64,000 nucleotides of DNA from Gemmatimonadota bacterium. Lineage in GTDB: Bacteria; Gemmatimonadota; Gemmatimonadetes; Longimicrobiales; Gaopeijiaceae. Shown one piece after another: positions 1 to 9,093 of this stretch. Below the pieces are notes generated by a model, which made no database searches, was not told the origin of the DNA, and was given only the letters and a program-made list of their open reading frames with translations. Numbering within the stretch: the stretch's first letter is position 1; the number at the start of each line of letters is the position of its first letter. The stretch covers positions 62,001 to 126,000 of the forward strand of contig JAPPGF010000008.1 of the NCBI GenBank assembly GCA_028875075.1. The letters run 5' to 3'. A program made the position numbers and the translations under genes.

Positions 1-899
1 GAATGCTTGAGACCCATGGCGTGCCCGAGTTCGTGGGCCATGACCAGCTGGAGGTGGCTGGGGCTGTCGAATTGGAAGATCTGGATTTCCCGACCCGGTA
101 GGGGGCGGCCGTCGGGCGTTAACAGCTGGAGGTAACGGGCGGCGAGGACGGGGCTGGCAGCGAATACCCGTTCCAGCGCTTGCCCCATCCGGTCGTGCTC
201 CTCCACGGTGCTCCGGAAGCGGGCTGCGTCCTCCGACAGCGAATCTCCGGCTGCCTCCAACTTGCGTCCTTCTTCCGTAAGCCGTGCCTCCTCGAGCATG
301 AGCCTGTCTTCGGCGGCCGTGAGCTGGTTGAGAATGGGCTCGGGAATGCTCGTGGCCAGGTTCCACCGTTGTACGACCGCGTTGTGGCTGGCCGCCAGTT
401 CGTTGTACTCGGCCAGCCGTTGCCGTTGACTCTCCTGTGCGTCGACGATCCGTCGGGTGCGAGCTTCGAGTTCCTGCTGCTGCGCGTCGATGCGATTCCG
501 CCGCGCCCGGTGCTCGCTTCTCTGGCGGGCGCGTTCCTGGGCGGTGGCCTGGCGGCCATCGTAGACGAAGGCGATGGGGAAGCCCGAGGCCTCGTCGTGG
601 ATGAACAGATCCGCTCCGGTCGCGTCCTCCCAGAGGGTGACCGCGTCTTGCACGGCCCTGAGCACATCGACTCGGCTTAGGCCGAACTGGCTGTCCACGC
701 GTGCGATCCGCCAACGAAGGGGTACGGGACACTCGACAGCCGGGTCGGGCGCCGTTGTGACGGGACTGGTCACCGGCGGAGTGGTGGGTGGCTGCCGAGT
801 TTCAATGCGAACCGGGCGGCTTAGGCTCAATCCGGCGATGAGGGCCAGTATGGACGCGGTTGCCGCGAGAAGGAAGATTCGACGGTTCAAGGGGGCCAA
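1..899 (-). CDS. Matrixin-like zinc metalloprotease, membrane-anchored, C-terminus cut off by window edge
   Basis: The reading frame runs leftward and leaves the window before its stop. Its last visible residues are the zinc-binding motif HELGHAMGLKH (HExxHxxGxxH), the signature of M10/matrixin-type metallopeptidases: three His zinc ligands and a catalytic Glu. The N-terminus has a short basic stretch followed by a hydrophobic segment (about residues 5-25), a signal peptide or anchor, so the protein should act outside the cytoplasm. Between the anchor and the motif lies a Glu/Arg/Gln-rich stretch (about residues 110-220) that looks like coiled coil, which is unusual in this family. No ATG is available; the frame opens after a stop at 930-932 and candidate TTG starts lie at 899 and 890. 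It is divergent from the TonB-like gene at 1023. The family call is firm; the substrate is unknown. Confidence 0.75.
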   Translation of the reverse strand, partial: MAPLNRRIFLLAATASILALIAGLSLSRPVRIETRQPPTTPPVTSPVTTAPDPAVECPVPLRWRIARVDSQFGLSRVDVLRAVQDAVTLWEDATGADLFIHDEASGFPIAFVYDGRQATAQERARQRSEHRARRNRIDAQQQELEARTRRIVDAQESQRQRLAEYNELAASHNAVVQRWNLATSIPEPILNQLTAAEDRLMLEEARLTEEGRKLEAAGDSLSEDAARFRSTVEEHDRMGQALERVFAASPVLAARYLQLLTPDGRPLPGREIQIFQFDSPSHLQLVMAHELGHAMGLKH

Positions 900-1022
900 T
901 GTTGTGGGTCCGGGTACTCTCTGCCTAATCTAATAATGGTTACGGGAGACCGCTGGGCCAGTTTGTTCTATCGGGCAGCCTTCTCGGGGGCACATACACG
1001 GAGCTGTTGGAGGGGGTGGTCG

Positions 1023-1961
1023 ATGGCAACGGAGCACAACGAACAGGTCCATGGTGTTTCACCGAACGCTGATTCCTACAATCCGCAGATCGACCGTTGG
1101 TATACCCGCATGTCGTGGTCGATGCTCGTGGCGGGTGCCGCCCATGGCGCGCTGTTTGGCCTTTGGCCGATGTCTCAGACGGCCGTGGCGGTCGTACAGC
1201 CCCCAGTGCCGATGGCTGATCCTGTCTGGATCACGCCGTACGAAGAAGGAGGGAGTACCGCGTTGGGCGACGACGCCATCACTGTTTCTGGCCCGATCCT
1301 TCCACCAGCTGTCGAAGGCGAGGGCATGATCACTGCGCCGGGCGTACCCGAGCCGATTCTGGTTACAGGTCCGGGAGCCAGTGAACGGGGTGAAGGGGCG
1401 GGCGCGGACTTGGCTGACCTGCTCCGGCGTACCGCCGGCGGGCCGAGCGTCACAGGTGGCAGTTCTGATCTCGCCGGCCTCGAATTCCAGAGCCTCACAG
1501 AAGAAGGTGATTCGTCACTGAACGATCTCGCTGGCGACAGCCGGAACCCGAACCCGGGCGCAGGCGACCCGACGGCAACAGACAGTCGTGCTCTGGATGA
1601 GCTCAGCGTGCTCGACCTGGCGCTTGAGCGCCTCGCCGGTTTCAGCCCCGAGGTAGCTCTCGAGGCCACGTCCAGCTGGGTGCTTATCCGTAATCCGCGT
1701 GAGGTTGAAGCGTTCATGGGTCGGCACTCGATCGAGCGCGTGTCCTCTCTGGGCACCGAGGGAGCAGTCGCCGTGGCCCTCTGGATCGACACCCGTGGAT
1801 CGGTGGAGTGGGCCGAGGTCATCCAGTCGAGCGGAAGGGCGGACCTGGACCAGCTTGCACTAGAGTTGTTCAACGACATCGTACGCTTCCGTCCGGCGCG
1901 CCTCGCCGGGGTGCTGATGCCCATGTCAGCGATCTTCTCCGTCAACTTCGCTTTGTTCTAG
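1023..1961 (+). CDS. TonB-like energy transducer / TonB C-terminal domain protein
   Basis: A 312-residue protein with one membrane segment near residues 30-50 (hydrophobic, after TRMSW), a long Pro/Gly/Ser/Asp-rich low-complexity linker, and a C-terminal domain of about 80 residues (ALWIDTRGSVEWAEVIQSSG then the FRPARLAGV region). That domain resembles the TonB C-terminal fold, which touches outer-membrane receptors or acts as a periplasmic protein-protein module. The ATG at 1023 is chosen because GGAGGGGG precedes it at good spacing; the frame is open further upstream to 936 without a comparable ribosome site. The TPR lipoprotein starts only a few bases after this stop, so the two are probably one transcript. 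The proline-rich linker of classical TonB is only weakly present, so a non-transport role is possible. Confidence 0.65.
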   Translation: MATEHNEQVHGVSPNADSYNPQIDRWYTRMSWSMLVAGAAHGALFGLWPMSQTAVAVVQPPVPMADPVWITPYEEGGSTALGDDAITVSGPILPPAVEGEGMITAPGVPEPILVTGPGASERGEGAGADLADLLRRTAGGPSVTGGSSDLAGLEFQSLTEEGDSSLNDLAGDSRNPNPGAGDPTATDSRALDELSVLDLALERLAGFSPEVALEATSSWVLIRNPREVEAFMGRHSIERVSSLGTEGAVAVALWIDTRGSVEWAEVIQSSGRADLDQLALELFNDIVRFRPARLAGVLMPMSAIFSVNFALF

Positions 1962-1966
1962 CCCCC

Positions 1967-3394
1967 GTGAACGGGGTGTCGACAGGAGTTGGTCAGTCGG
2001 CGGCGCGAGCGGCGCTCGCGCTTGCCATTTGGCTGTCGTTTGCAGGGTGCATGGGGCCGCGCGGTCCCTCCGGCCCGGTCCGTTCGCCGACGGGAAAGGT
2101 GTACGATCCCGGTACTCCTCCGACCCGGAGCCAGTATTCGCAGACCGCTGCCCTGCTCCTCAGCCAAGGCATCCTCGACCGGGCGCTCGCCATTGCCTAC
2201 GAAGGGATCGCAGCCGACACTGCGAATCCGATCCACTACTTTCTAGCCGGCCTCGCGCAGGTCCGATTGGGCCAGTACGAGGACGCGCACGTGATGTTCG
2301 GCGAGGCCGAGCGCATCTATCCGGCCTACGAACTTGAGGTTGAGCCGGAGCGGCGGGCGGCGTGGGTGACCCTGTACAACCTAGGGAGCGAGGCGTACAA
2401 CAACGGTGAGATCGAGCAGGCGATCGATGCGTGGGAACGGGCCACGATGATCTACGACATTGCTCCCGAGGCACCACGCAACCTCGCCAGCGTCTATGTC
2501 CAGGAAGGCCGTTACGAGGACGCGATCCGGGCGTCCGAACAAGCTGTGGCAGGGCTCGCGAAGCGACCAGTCACGCGAATACTAGACTCGGTCGAGGTCG
2601 ACGAGCGAGCCGCGCTAACGTTGACCACCGAGGCAACGCTAGCACAGCTCTACATGTTCACCAGCAGGTACGAAGAGGCCGAACCGCTGCTCCGGCAGCA
2701 GCTTGCGCGTGACACGGCCGACATTCAGCTCCAGACGGAATTGGCGTCCGCTCTGGCGGGCCAGGGGCGCTCCGAGGAAGCGGTCGATGTCTACCAGAAG
2801 GTGCTCACTCGCTCGGATGTCGAAGCCGGTCGCCTGTTCGACCTCGGAATCGCGCTCTTCCGCTTTCGGGAATACGGGCTGGCGAGCCGGGCGTTCGGGC
2901 GGCTCGCCAAACTGCGCCCGAGTTCGCGGGACGTCTGGTTCAACTACGCCAACGCCTTGTTCGGCGCAGCGGAGTGGGACTCGCTCGCCGCAGTCGGATC
3001 TCGCTTGGTAGAGTTAGATCCGCTCGGGGAGCGGTCGGGTCTGATAGTGGCCCGTGCGCTTTTGGAGGTGGGCGACAGTACCGCGGCGCTCACTGCGTTG
3101 GAAGCCATCGATAGAGCCCCCGTCTACGTGGAGGAGCTACAGATGCGGCCTCTCGCAGCGATCACCCGCGTGCAGGGCGTCGTGACCGGCAACACCGCCG
3201 AACCCGGTTTGCCCGTTACGCTTCGATTCACCTTCTACGACGAAGCCCAACCTGTCGGCCGCGAGACCGTCACGGTCGCAGCGCCACCGTCAGGGGACAA
3301 CGTCGGATTTGAGGTCCAGTTCGCGGGGGGCGCGACGGCGTACAGCTACGAACTGGTGTCCGCCATGATTCCTGAAGTCGCCCCGACCCTCTAG
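1967..3394 (+). CDS. Tetratricopeptide-repeat lipoprotein
   Basis: About 475 residues. A hydrophobic signal peptide ends in SFAGC, a plausible lipobox, so the mature protein is probably lipid-anchored in the periplasm or outer membrane. From about residue 55 to 380 the sequence is made of TPR-like helical pairs (for example the segments containing YFLAGLAQVRLGQYEDA, YNLGSEAYNNGEIEQAIDAW and LASALAGQGRSEEAVDVY). The last 80 residues look like a beta-rich domain. No ATG exists near the signal peptide; GTG at 1967 or 1976 are the likely starts. It follows the TonB-like gene by 5 bases, suggesting co-expression and perhaps a shared envelope complex. Its stop codon overlaps the stop of the convergent feoB gene, leaving no room for a terminator between them. 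Confidence 0.75.
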   Translation: MNGVSTGVGQSAARAALALAIWLSFAGCMGPRGPSGPVRSPTGKVYDPGTPPTRSQYSQTAALLLSQGILDRALAIAYEGIAADTANPIHYFLAGLAQVRLGQYEDAHVMFGEAERIYPAYELEVEPERRAAWVTLYNLGSEAYNNGEIEQAIDAWERATMIYDIAPEAPRNLASVYVQEGRYEDAIRASEQAVAGLAKRPVTRILDSVEVDERAALTLTTEATLAQLYMFTSRYEEAEPLLRQQLARDTADIQLQTELASALAGQGRSEEAVDVYQKVLTRSDVEAGRLFDLGIALFRFREYGLASRAFGRLAKLRPSSRDVWFNYANALFGAAEWDSLAAVGSRLVELDPLGERSGLIVARALLEVGDSTAALTALEAIDRAPVYVEELQMRPLAAITRVQGVVTGNTAEPGLPVTLRFTFYDEAQPVGRETVTVAAPPSGDNVGFEVQFAGGATAYSYELVSAMIPEVAPTL

Positions 3395-5343
3395 ATCAGC
3401 CAGTTCGCCAAGTACGCGCCAGCGTAAGCCAGTGCGAGCATGTAACCGAACTGCAGCGCGGGCCATTTCCAACCCGCCGTCTCACGGCGCATGACCGCGA
3501 CGGTGGACATGCACTGCAGGGCGAAGGCGAAAAACACCAGGAGAGCTACCGCCCCTCCTAGATCCAGATCGCGTCTGAGCGCTTCCTGCAGGGCGAACGA
3601 TCCTTCCGTGGGTTCCTGCACACCGTAGAGTGTGCCGAGCGTCCCCACTATCACCTCACGTGCGGCGAGCGACGAAATCAGACCTACGCCGATCTGCCAG
3701 TCGAATCCGAGTGGTTCGATCAGCGGCTCGATGAACTGGCCCATACGTCCCAACACGCTGGTGTCCACCGGTGGAGGTCCACTGCCACTCTGCGGAATCT
3801 GTGTAAGCGTCCAGAGCACAATTGTGACAGCGAAGATGATAGTTCCCGCACGGCGAAGGAAAATTCGACTGCGATCGACCAATCTCAACAGGAGCGACCG
3901 CAGAGACGGCACCCGGTAGGGCGGAAGCTCCATCAGGAATGAGGAGGGCCGCCCGTGCAGCAATGTCCGCCGGAGCAGGGATGCGGTGACGATCGCAGCC
4001 AACGCGCCCAGTATGTACAGTCCCAGCAGTGCGGCTGCGCGCGTGCCCAAGAGAGGAGGAAGCACCGGTTGCTCAGGAATGAACGCCGCAATCAGCAGCG
4101 CGTATACGGGCAAGCGTGCGGAACACGTCATGAAGGGCGTGACGAAAATCGTGGCGAGACGGTCGCGCTCGTCCGCGACCGTTCGTGCAGCCAGAATAGC
4201 AGGAATAGCGCAGGCGTAGCCTGAGAGCAGCGGAAGAAATGCGCGTCCCTGCAACCCGACTCGATACATTAGTCGGTCGGCGATCACCGCAGCGCGCGCC
4301 ATATACCCCGAGTCCTCCAGCGCGCCGAGAAAGAAGAAGAGCACAAGAATCTGCGGGAGGAAGACCACCACCGACCCCACGCCCGCCCAGACTCCGTCGA
4401 TCAGGAGCGAGCGCAGCCAGGAGTCTGCCATGTGCACTGCAAGCCACTCCCCCGAGCCCGCGATCAGCGCTTCGACACCGTCCATTGGCCAGGTTGCCCA
4501 CGTAAAAATGGCCTGAAAGACCAACATCCCTAGTACGAGGAAGACCAGTGGTCCCCAAACTCGATGCAGGAATACGGCGTCCAGCTTCTCGGTAAGCCGT
4601 GAAGTGCTCGGTTGGGTGAAGCCCGCCAGTTGCGCGACTTCCTGGACTCGCCGCCGCCGCTCCACGAACGTGTCTAGCATCGGAAGGGCTTGGCCTTTCT
4701 CTTCGACGGCGAGCGCCGGACACGGACGCGACGGCAGGCGACCTCGGTCCGCTACACCCATGAGGAACTGTCGAACCTCTTCGAGGCCCTGACCGATCCG
4801 AGCACTAGTGCGCGCGACATGCACGCCGAGGTGATCTGCGAGCATCTTCTCATTCACGGCCCCGCCCCTCTTCTCCAGTTCGTCCGCCATGTTCAGGACG
4901 AGCAGAGTAGGAACGCCGAGCTCAAGCACGGGTTCGGCCAACATGAGTTGGGTCTCGAGCCGAGTTGAATCGACAATGAGGACGAGGGCGTCCGGCGCTC
5001 GCAGGCCGTCCACGCGACCTTCTAGCACGTTGCGGGTCACCCGCTCATCGAGGCTGCGTGCGGAGAGCCCGTGTAGTCCCGGGAGGTCGACGACGTTGAC
5101 CGTTCGGTCTCCATCCAGCCGCACCGCACCGACGTACTTCTCGACCGTCACCCCTGGGTAGTTGGCAACCTTTTGTCGAAGACCCGTCAGTCGGTTGAAG
5201 AGGGTCGACTTTCCCGAGTTGGGAGGGCCGACGAGTGCTACCAGAGGCGCTGACTCCCTCGGGTCATCAGCCTCGAGAACCCCGCCGGGGCCGGGATCGA
5301 CATGCGAAGGATAGCCGTCAGAACGGCCAGAACGGGCGGCCAC
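3391..5343 (-). CDS. feoB: Ferrous iron transporter FeoB
   Basis: A 650-residue membrane GTPase that imports Fe2+ across the inner membrane. The N-terminal G domain shows G1 GPPNSGKSTLFN (about residues 38-50), the switch segment NYPGVTVEK, G3 DLPGLHGL and G4 LNMADE, matching the FeoB pattern. The C-terminal two thirds hold multiple membrane segments with the characteristic gate sequences around GYACAIPAILAARTVADER and PFMTCSARLPVYALL. The length is somewhat short against the 770-residue E. coli protein, mostly in the region after the G domain. The FeoA-like gene lies 28 bases upstream on the same strand, the usual feoAB order. The stop codon overlaps that of the convergent TPR gene. Assignment is secure. 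Confidence 0.95.
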   Translation of the reverse strand: MAARSGRSDGYPSHVDPGPGGVLEADDPRESAPLVALVGPPNSGKSTLFNRLTGLRQKVANYPGVTVEKYVGAVRLDGDRTVNVVDLPGLHGLSARSLDERVTRNVLEGRVDGLRAPDALVLIVDSTRLETQLMLAEPVLELGVPTLLVLNMADELEKRGGAVNEKMLADHLGVHVARTSARIGQGLEEVRQFLMGVADRGRLPSRPCPALAVEEKGQALPMLDTFVERRRRVQEVAQLAGFTQPSTSRLTEKLDAVFLHRVWGPLVFLVLGMLVFQAIFTWATWPMDGVEALIAGSGEWLAVHMADSWLRSLLIDGVWAGVGSVVVFLPQILVLFFFLGALEDSGYMARAAVIADRLMYRVGLQGRAFLPLLSGYACAIPAILAARTVADERDRLATIFVTPFMTCSARLPVYALLIAAFIPEQPVLPPLLGTRAAALLGLYILGALAAIVTASLLRRTLLHGRPSSFLMELPPYRVPSLRSLLLRLVDRSRIFLRRAGTIIFAVTIVLWTLTQIPQSGSGPPPVDTSVLGRMGQFIEPLIEPLGFDWQIGVGLISSLAAREVIVGTLGTLYGVQEPTEGSFALQEALRRDLDLGGAVALLVFFAFALQCMSTVAVMRRETAGWKWPALQFGYMLALAYAGAYLANWLI

Positions 5344-5371
5344 AGCGCTTGCCTGCTGGGCAGGCCGCTGA

Positions 5372-5626
5372 TCAGGCGGCGTCGGACTCAGCGCGCCTCA
5401 CGCACAGGCACCCTGCCATCTCACGGCGTATCGCGAGGAGGGAGCCGTCCACCATCACAATGGGATCACCCGCAGGAGATCGGCGCACGGAACACAGCTG
5501 GCAGCCGGGCAAGACGCCGAGCTCGAGCAGCAGCTCCATCTGGTCGGGTGGCAGGTCGATCCGTACCAATTCGACCGTCTCCCGGAGCGGAATCTCAGGA
5601 AGCCGTAGTCCTGTTTCTGCGGACAC
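5372..5626 (-). CDS. feoA: FeoA-type SH3-like protein
   Basis: An 84-residue cytoplasmic protein of the FeoA family, a small SH3-like beta-barrel that partners FeoB in ferrous iron uptake. The typical core is visible: hydroxylated start of the first strand, MELLLELGVLPGCQL (the helix-turn before LG-x-x-G), then a strand with GDPIVMVDGSLLAIRREMA, which is the conserved G-S-x-x-A-I-R segment. Start is GTG at 5626; no ATG is available in frame. feoB begins 28 bases downstream. No clear Fur box could be picked out by eye in the 160 bases before the start. Confidence 0.85.
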   Translation of the reverse strand: MSAETGLRLPEIPLRETVELVRIDLPPDQMELLLELGVLPGCQLCSVRRSPAGDPIVMVDGSLLAIRREMAGCLCVRRAESDAA

Positions 5627-5786
5627 CTGCGGAATCCAAGGATCGTCCAGCCAAGTCCATGAGAATGAGATCGAGTTTCAATCACAAGGTACACTACCGG
5701 ATCCCGATTAGAAAGACCTACCATCGGGTTGGCACGGCCAGTACGGTCCCTTGTCCACTGCCACGCAGCTGTTTCTCGGGACAGCC

Positions 5787-6962
5787 TCAAGCCGTCGCTA
5801 GATTCGGATCGCCCAGAATCTGAACGCTTACCGCCTGGATTACCAACTGTCGGGCGTGTTCGGCTACTTCGTCCAGAGAGACCTCCGGCACCGGGAATCG
5901 CTCGGCAGCCCGTCTGCGGATTTCATCGAAGGTCGGTAACCCCGGGAGCTGAAAGTGGGACCGCCAGTGGCCGGCTCCCGCCTGCAGCTTCTGCTGGATC
6001 TCCGGCCAAGTGGGATGACCCTCCCAAGCATGGCGGAGCTGGATCGCCATGCGCTCGGCCGGAAACGTTTCGGCAAGCTGGCGTGCGACTTGTTTGACGA
6101 CGAGGCGACCGAGTCGACGCTCATTGTTGACCACCTCACTGGGAGGGGACCGGAGGTCCCGCACCAGGCCCGTCCAGGACAGCGCCCTTAGCACGTAGTA
6201 AGTAAGGTCGAGCTGATACCATCGGAATCCTTGTCGCGTCGAGCTCTGGTACGCGTGATGGTTGTTGTGCCATCCTTCTCCGCACGTGATCACCGCCAGC
6301 CACCAGTTATTCCGTGAATCGTCTCCCGTGAGATAAGGCTGTGAGCCGTGCACATGCGCTAGGGAGTTGATGAAGAACGTACAGTGCCAAAGCACGACTG
6401 TGCTCCACAAGAAACCCACGACGAGTCCTGTCCATCCGGCAAACCACCAGACACCGACCCCTAGCGCGACCGCAGGGGCGTACTCATGACGATCAAGCCA
6501 CACTAGCTCCGGGTATTGGGTGAGGTCCGAGACCGCGGCATAGTCGGGCCTGCCGCTCCGCTCGGTAAAGATCCACCCCATGTGTGAGAACAAGAAGCCC
6601 TTGTGTAGCGGCGAGTGGTGGTCCAGCTCGGTATCAGAATACTTGTGGTGCGCGCGGTGAACCGATGCCCACCAAATCGGTCCGCGCTGGGCCGAACTCT
6701 GTGCAAGCAGGGCGATCAGGAATTGTCCGACACGGCTCGTCTTGTACGTTCGGTGCGCGAAATACCTATGGTAACCTGCAGTGACACCGATCATCCGTAG
6801 CCAATAGAGCACAAATGCGATTCCTACCGCCTCGGCGGTCACTCCCGTCCAGATGGCAGCGAAACAGGCTAAGTGTGCGACGACGAACGGCACCGCTCCC
6901 GGATAGATGATGTCCTGATCCGAGGTATCCGCAGACGGGGCCTTAGCCAGAGCCTCGCTCAA
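5787..6962 (-). CDS. Acyl-CoA/acyl-lipid desaturase (stearoyl-CoA 9-desaturase family)
   Basis: Membrane di-iron desaturase that introduces a cis double bond into a fatty acyl chain. The three histidine boxes are present: HRYFAH, HRAHH and HNNHH, with paired membrane segments before and between them, matching the FADS-like delta-9 family. The C-terminal 120 residues are a cytosolic extension. The frame is open to 7043 (TTG), but TTG at 6962 is preferred because CGGAGAAC precedes it at normal spacing and the upstream part is Pro/Thr-rich with no family likeness. The bases that would encode the longer N-terminus include TTGACC (7043-7038) and a TATA-like stretch (around 7014-7019), so they may be promoter. 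Product is about 391 residues. Function is secure; whether the substrate is CoA-, ACP- or lipid-linked is not visible. Confidence 0.9.
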   Translation of the reverse strand: MSEALAKAPSADTSDQDIIYPGAVPFVVAHLACFAAIWTGVTAEAVGIAFVLYWLRMIGVTAGYHRYFAHRTYKTSRVGQFLIALLAQSSAQRGPIWWASVHRAHHKYSDTELDHHSPLHKGFLFSHMGWIFTERSGRPDYAAVSDLTQYPELVWLDRHEYAPAVALGVGVWWFAGWTGLVVGFLWSTVVLWHCTFFINSLAHVHGSQPYLTGDDSRNNWWLAVITCGEGWHNNHHAYQSSTRQGFRWYQLDLTYYVLRALSWTGLVRDLRSPPSEVVNNERRLGRLVVKQVARQLAETFPAERMAIQLRHAWEGHPTWPEIQQKLQAGAGHWRSHFQLPGLPTFDEIRRRAAERFPVPEVSLDEVAEHARQLVIQAVSVQILGDPNLATA

Positions 6963-7536
6963 GGCAGTTCTCCGTTGTGTGGGGCGTGTGGGATGAAGGG
7001 GATGAAGGGCCCCTATAGTCTCGCACGGGACTGCCACGGTCAACTCAAAGGGAGAGCATCGGGTCTGACGCTTGCCCTTGTCGCGAGGCGACGAGGTTGT
7101 TCCCCCGTCAGGTGGGCATTCTGGCCTAGCGGCTGCGCGTGCCCGGGCTCGGGGCGTCCGGCGAAAGGTGAGCCGGCCCTGCCGGTGCTAACGGGCCTTC
7201 TCAAGTTGTACACGTGGTTGTTGGAGATCGGCGCAAGACGCCGGAAACGTGGGCCGCCGCGGAGTTGGCAGCGGCGCGCCGGAAGATCTCTCTGGTGGCA
7301 GGGGATCGTCGCGGTGGTGGCGGTCACGGTCGATCCTACCGTGCCGCCGGTGACGCGGTGGGTTCGCGACCACACCCCTGTAAGCGCTGTACCCCCAACT
7401 TGAGGTTCTTCTCTCGTTGTGTTTGTCGTCTAAGCCACACATAGGTAAAGTACACCGCTGGACTATGGGCAACCAATCCGCGAGGCAAGGTTTGCCGATC
7501 GTATCGTGTGTTCTGTCCTGCTCCCGGAGAGTTCGA
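6963..7536. other. Divergent intergenic region
   Basis: About 570 bases between the divergent desaturase and secreted-protein genes. It probably holds both promoters. A TTGACC at 7043-7038 and a TATA-containing stretch at about 7014-7019 on the minus strand could serve the desaturase, though their spacing is poor. The open frames in the region are Arg/Pro-rich and look like chance readings of GC-rich DNA. I see no RNA gene. Confidence 0.4.
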
Positions 7537-8322
7537 GTGTTCAAACCATTGATCTGCTACTCCCCGGCTGTGTTTGCCTGTTTGACGCTGGCCTTCGCCG
7601 CCGCAGGTGCTCTGAGTGCCCAGACGACTACCCAGGTAATGGTCCGCGTAACCTCCAACGATGCCAAGATCATCGGCTCCGGGGTGGGGGGGGCCAATGT
7701 GACGATCCGTGACGCGGTCACCGGCGAAGTGCTCGCGAGCGGTACGCAGAAGGGAGGAACGGGGGACACTGGCCTCATCATGGGCACACGTGAGCGCGGC
7801 TCGAGCGTCTACGACACCGAGGGCGCAGCGGGTTTCTTGGCCGAGATAGCAATCGATGAGCCGACGTGGATTGAGATCGAAGCGACTGGCCCGCTGGGCA
7901 CGCCTCAAGCACTACGTAGAGCGAGCCAGACCATGCTTCTGGTCCCCGGCCATCACGTCCTCGGTGACGGGATCGTGCTTGAGATGCTCGGGTTCACCGT
8001 CGAGCTCACCGGTCCGGCTGCGGAAATCGTTCTGCCCGTGGACAAAACCGTCGAGGTTGGCGCACGTGTGACGATGCTTTGCGGTTGCCCGACCTCACCC
8101 GGGGGCATCTGGGACTCCGACCGCTACACGATCGTCGCGCGCGAGCTTCGTGCCGGCAAGGTCATGCAGGAGGTGACAATGCGCTACGCCGGAACAACCA
8201 GCACGTACACGGCCTTGTTGGCCCCGATGGCACGGGGTTCTGTCGTCATCGAGGTACTCGCGATGGACGCGGAGCGGGCGAACTTCGGCTTCGCTCGCGC
8301 TCGCTACGTTGTTGGACATTAG
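7537..8322 (+). CDS. Secreted protein of unknown function with N-terminal carboxypeptidase-regulatory-like segment
   Basis: About 261 residues. GTG at 7537 is chosen because GGAGAG sits 6 bases upstream and the product then begins with a clean signal peptide (hydrophobic core then AGALSAQ, an Ala-X-Ala cleavage site). The segment that follows (VTIRDAVTGEVLASGTQKGGTGDTG, here split by an alignment-like repeat of Gly/Thr) resembles the beta-sandwich domains that begin outer-membrane receptors and carboxypeptidase regulatory modules. The remainder is predicted beta-rich with no catalytic motif I can recognise. It is followed after 161 bases by the DoxX-like gene on the same strand. Function unknown. 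Confidence 0.65.
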   Translation: MFKPLICYSPAVFACLTLAFAAAGALSAQTTTQVMVRVTSNDAKIIGSGVGGANVTIRDAVTGEVLASGTQKGGTGDTGLIMGTRERGSSVYDTEGAAGFLAEIAIDEPTWIEIEATGPLGTPQALRRASQTMLLVPGHHVLGDGIVLEMLGFTVELTGPAAEIVLPVDKTVEVGARVTMLCGCPTSPGGIWDSDRYTIVARELRAGKVMQEVTMRYAGTTSTYTALLAPMARGSVVIEVLAMDAERANFGFARARYVVGH

Positions 8323-8483
8323 CGGCTGCGGTCTCGAGCCTAACTCTCTCCTGGACGACGCCGTTGTGGGGGTCGCTCGTCTCTTCCATTTCTTGGGTAT
8401 GCCCGCTGGATTTGCGGGTCCGGGTCACGGGGATGGCCCGGTCTGCTGGATCCCCGCAGAGGCGTCTTGAACCGGGATTCGCC

Positions 8484-8906
8484 ATGAACAGGGCCGTGTG
8501 GAGTGTCCAGCTGCTCCTCGCGGTCCTATTCCTCGGTGCCGGAGGCACGAAGATCCTAACTCCGACACCTGAATTGGCGGCCCGGTTCACCTGGGTCGTG
8601 TACGTTCCCTCGTGGTCGCCCAAGGTCATCGGCGTGTTGGAATTGGCCGGGGCCGTCGGCCTCGTTGCTCCTGCGGCCACGGGCATCATTCCTGCGCTCA
8701 CACCTGCGGCTGCCGCTGGGCTGGCGCTAACGATGGCTGTAGCCGGCTTGCTCCACATACGACTCGGCGAGTACTCGCAGGCTGTTGTGCCCCTTGTGCT
8801 GCTGGCCTTGTGTTTCTTTGTGGCGCACGGGCGATTGAGGTCCGACGCCCTTGGCCGTATGGCGGCGCACGAGCGTGACCCTTCCGAACCAGCTGACAAC
8901 GCGTAG
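8484..8906 (+). CDS. DoxX-like integral membrane protein
   Basis: A 140-residue protein with four hydrophobic helices, starting with VQLLLAVLFLGAGGTKIL, the typical first helix of the DoxX/DoxD-like family (conserved Gly-x-x-K after helix 1), then the family feature of a VLELAGAVGLV second helix. The family is widespread and poorly characterised; some members are linked to quinone or thiosulfate chemistry, but nothing here points to a specific partner. ATG at 8484 is used because residues upstream of it are not hydrophobic or conserved. The C-terminal 20 residues are charged and probably cytoplasmic. Confidence 0.75.
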   Translation: MNRAVWSVQLLLAVLFLGAGGTKILTPTPELAARFTWVVYVPSWSPKVIGVLELAGAVGLVAPAATGIIPALTPAAAAGLALTMAVAGLLHIRLGEYSQAVVPLVLLALCFFVAHGRLRSDALGRMAAHERDPSEPADNA

Positions 8907-9093
8907 CCTCATCGCAGTGACACTAGCGGCTGCCGGGAAGGACAAGAGTTCTGTGGCACTCGGCCTCCGGAACTTGGCTTGTGAGCGACTTAGCACCGTG
9001 ACAAGAGGGGATTCTGCGCCCGAGGGCGGCTGCTGTCGGAGGGAGAGCCCTTGGGGCCCAGCGAGTCCGTGAACAACGCTCTGGTGGGTGCTC

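Noticed and set aside
5235-5823. Plus-strand open frames across the feoAB region
   Set aside because: They are Arg/Pro/Ser-rich antisense readings of feoB and feoA with no signal peptide or family pattern.
7040-7403. Open frames on both strands between desaturase and the secreted protein
   Set aside because: Low-complexity composition, no ribosome site and no recognisable motif; more likely promoter DNA.
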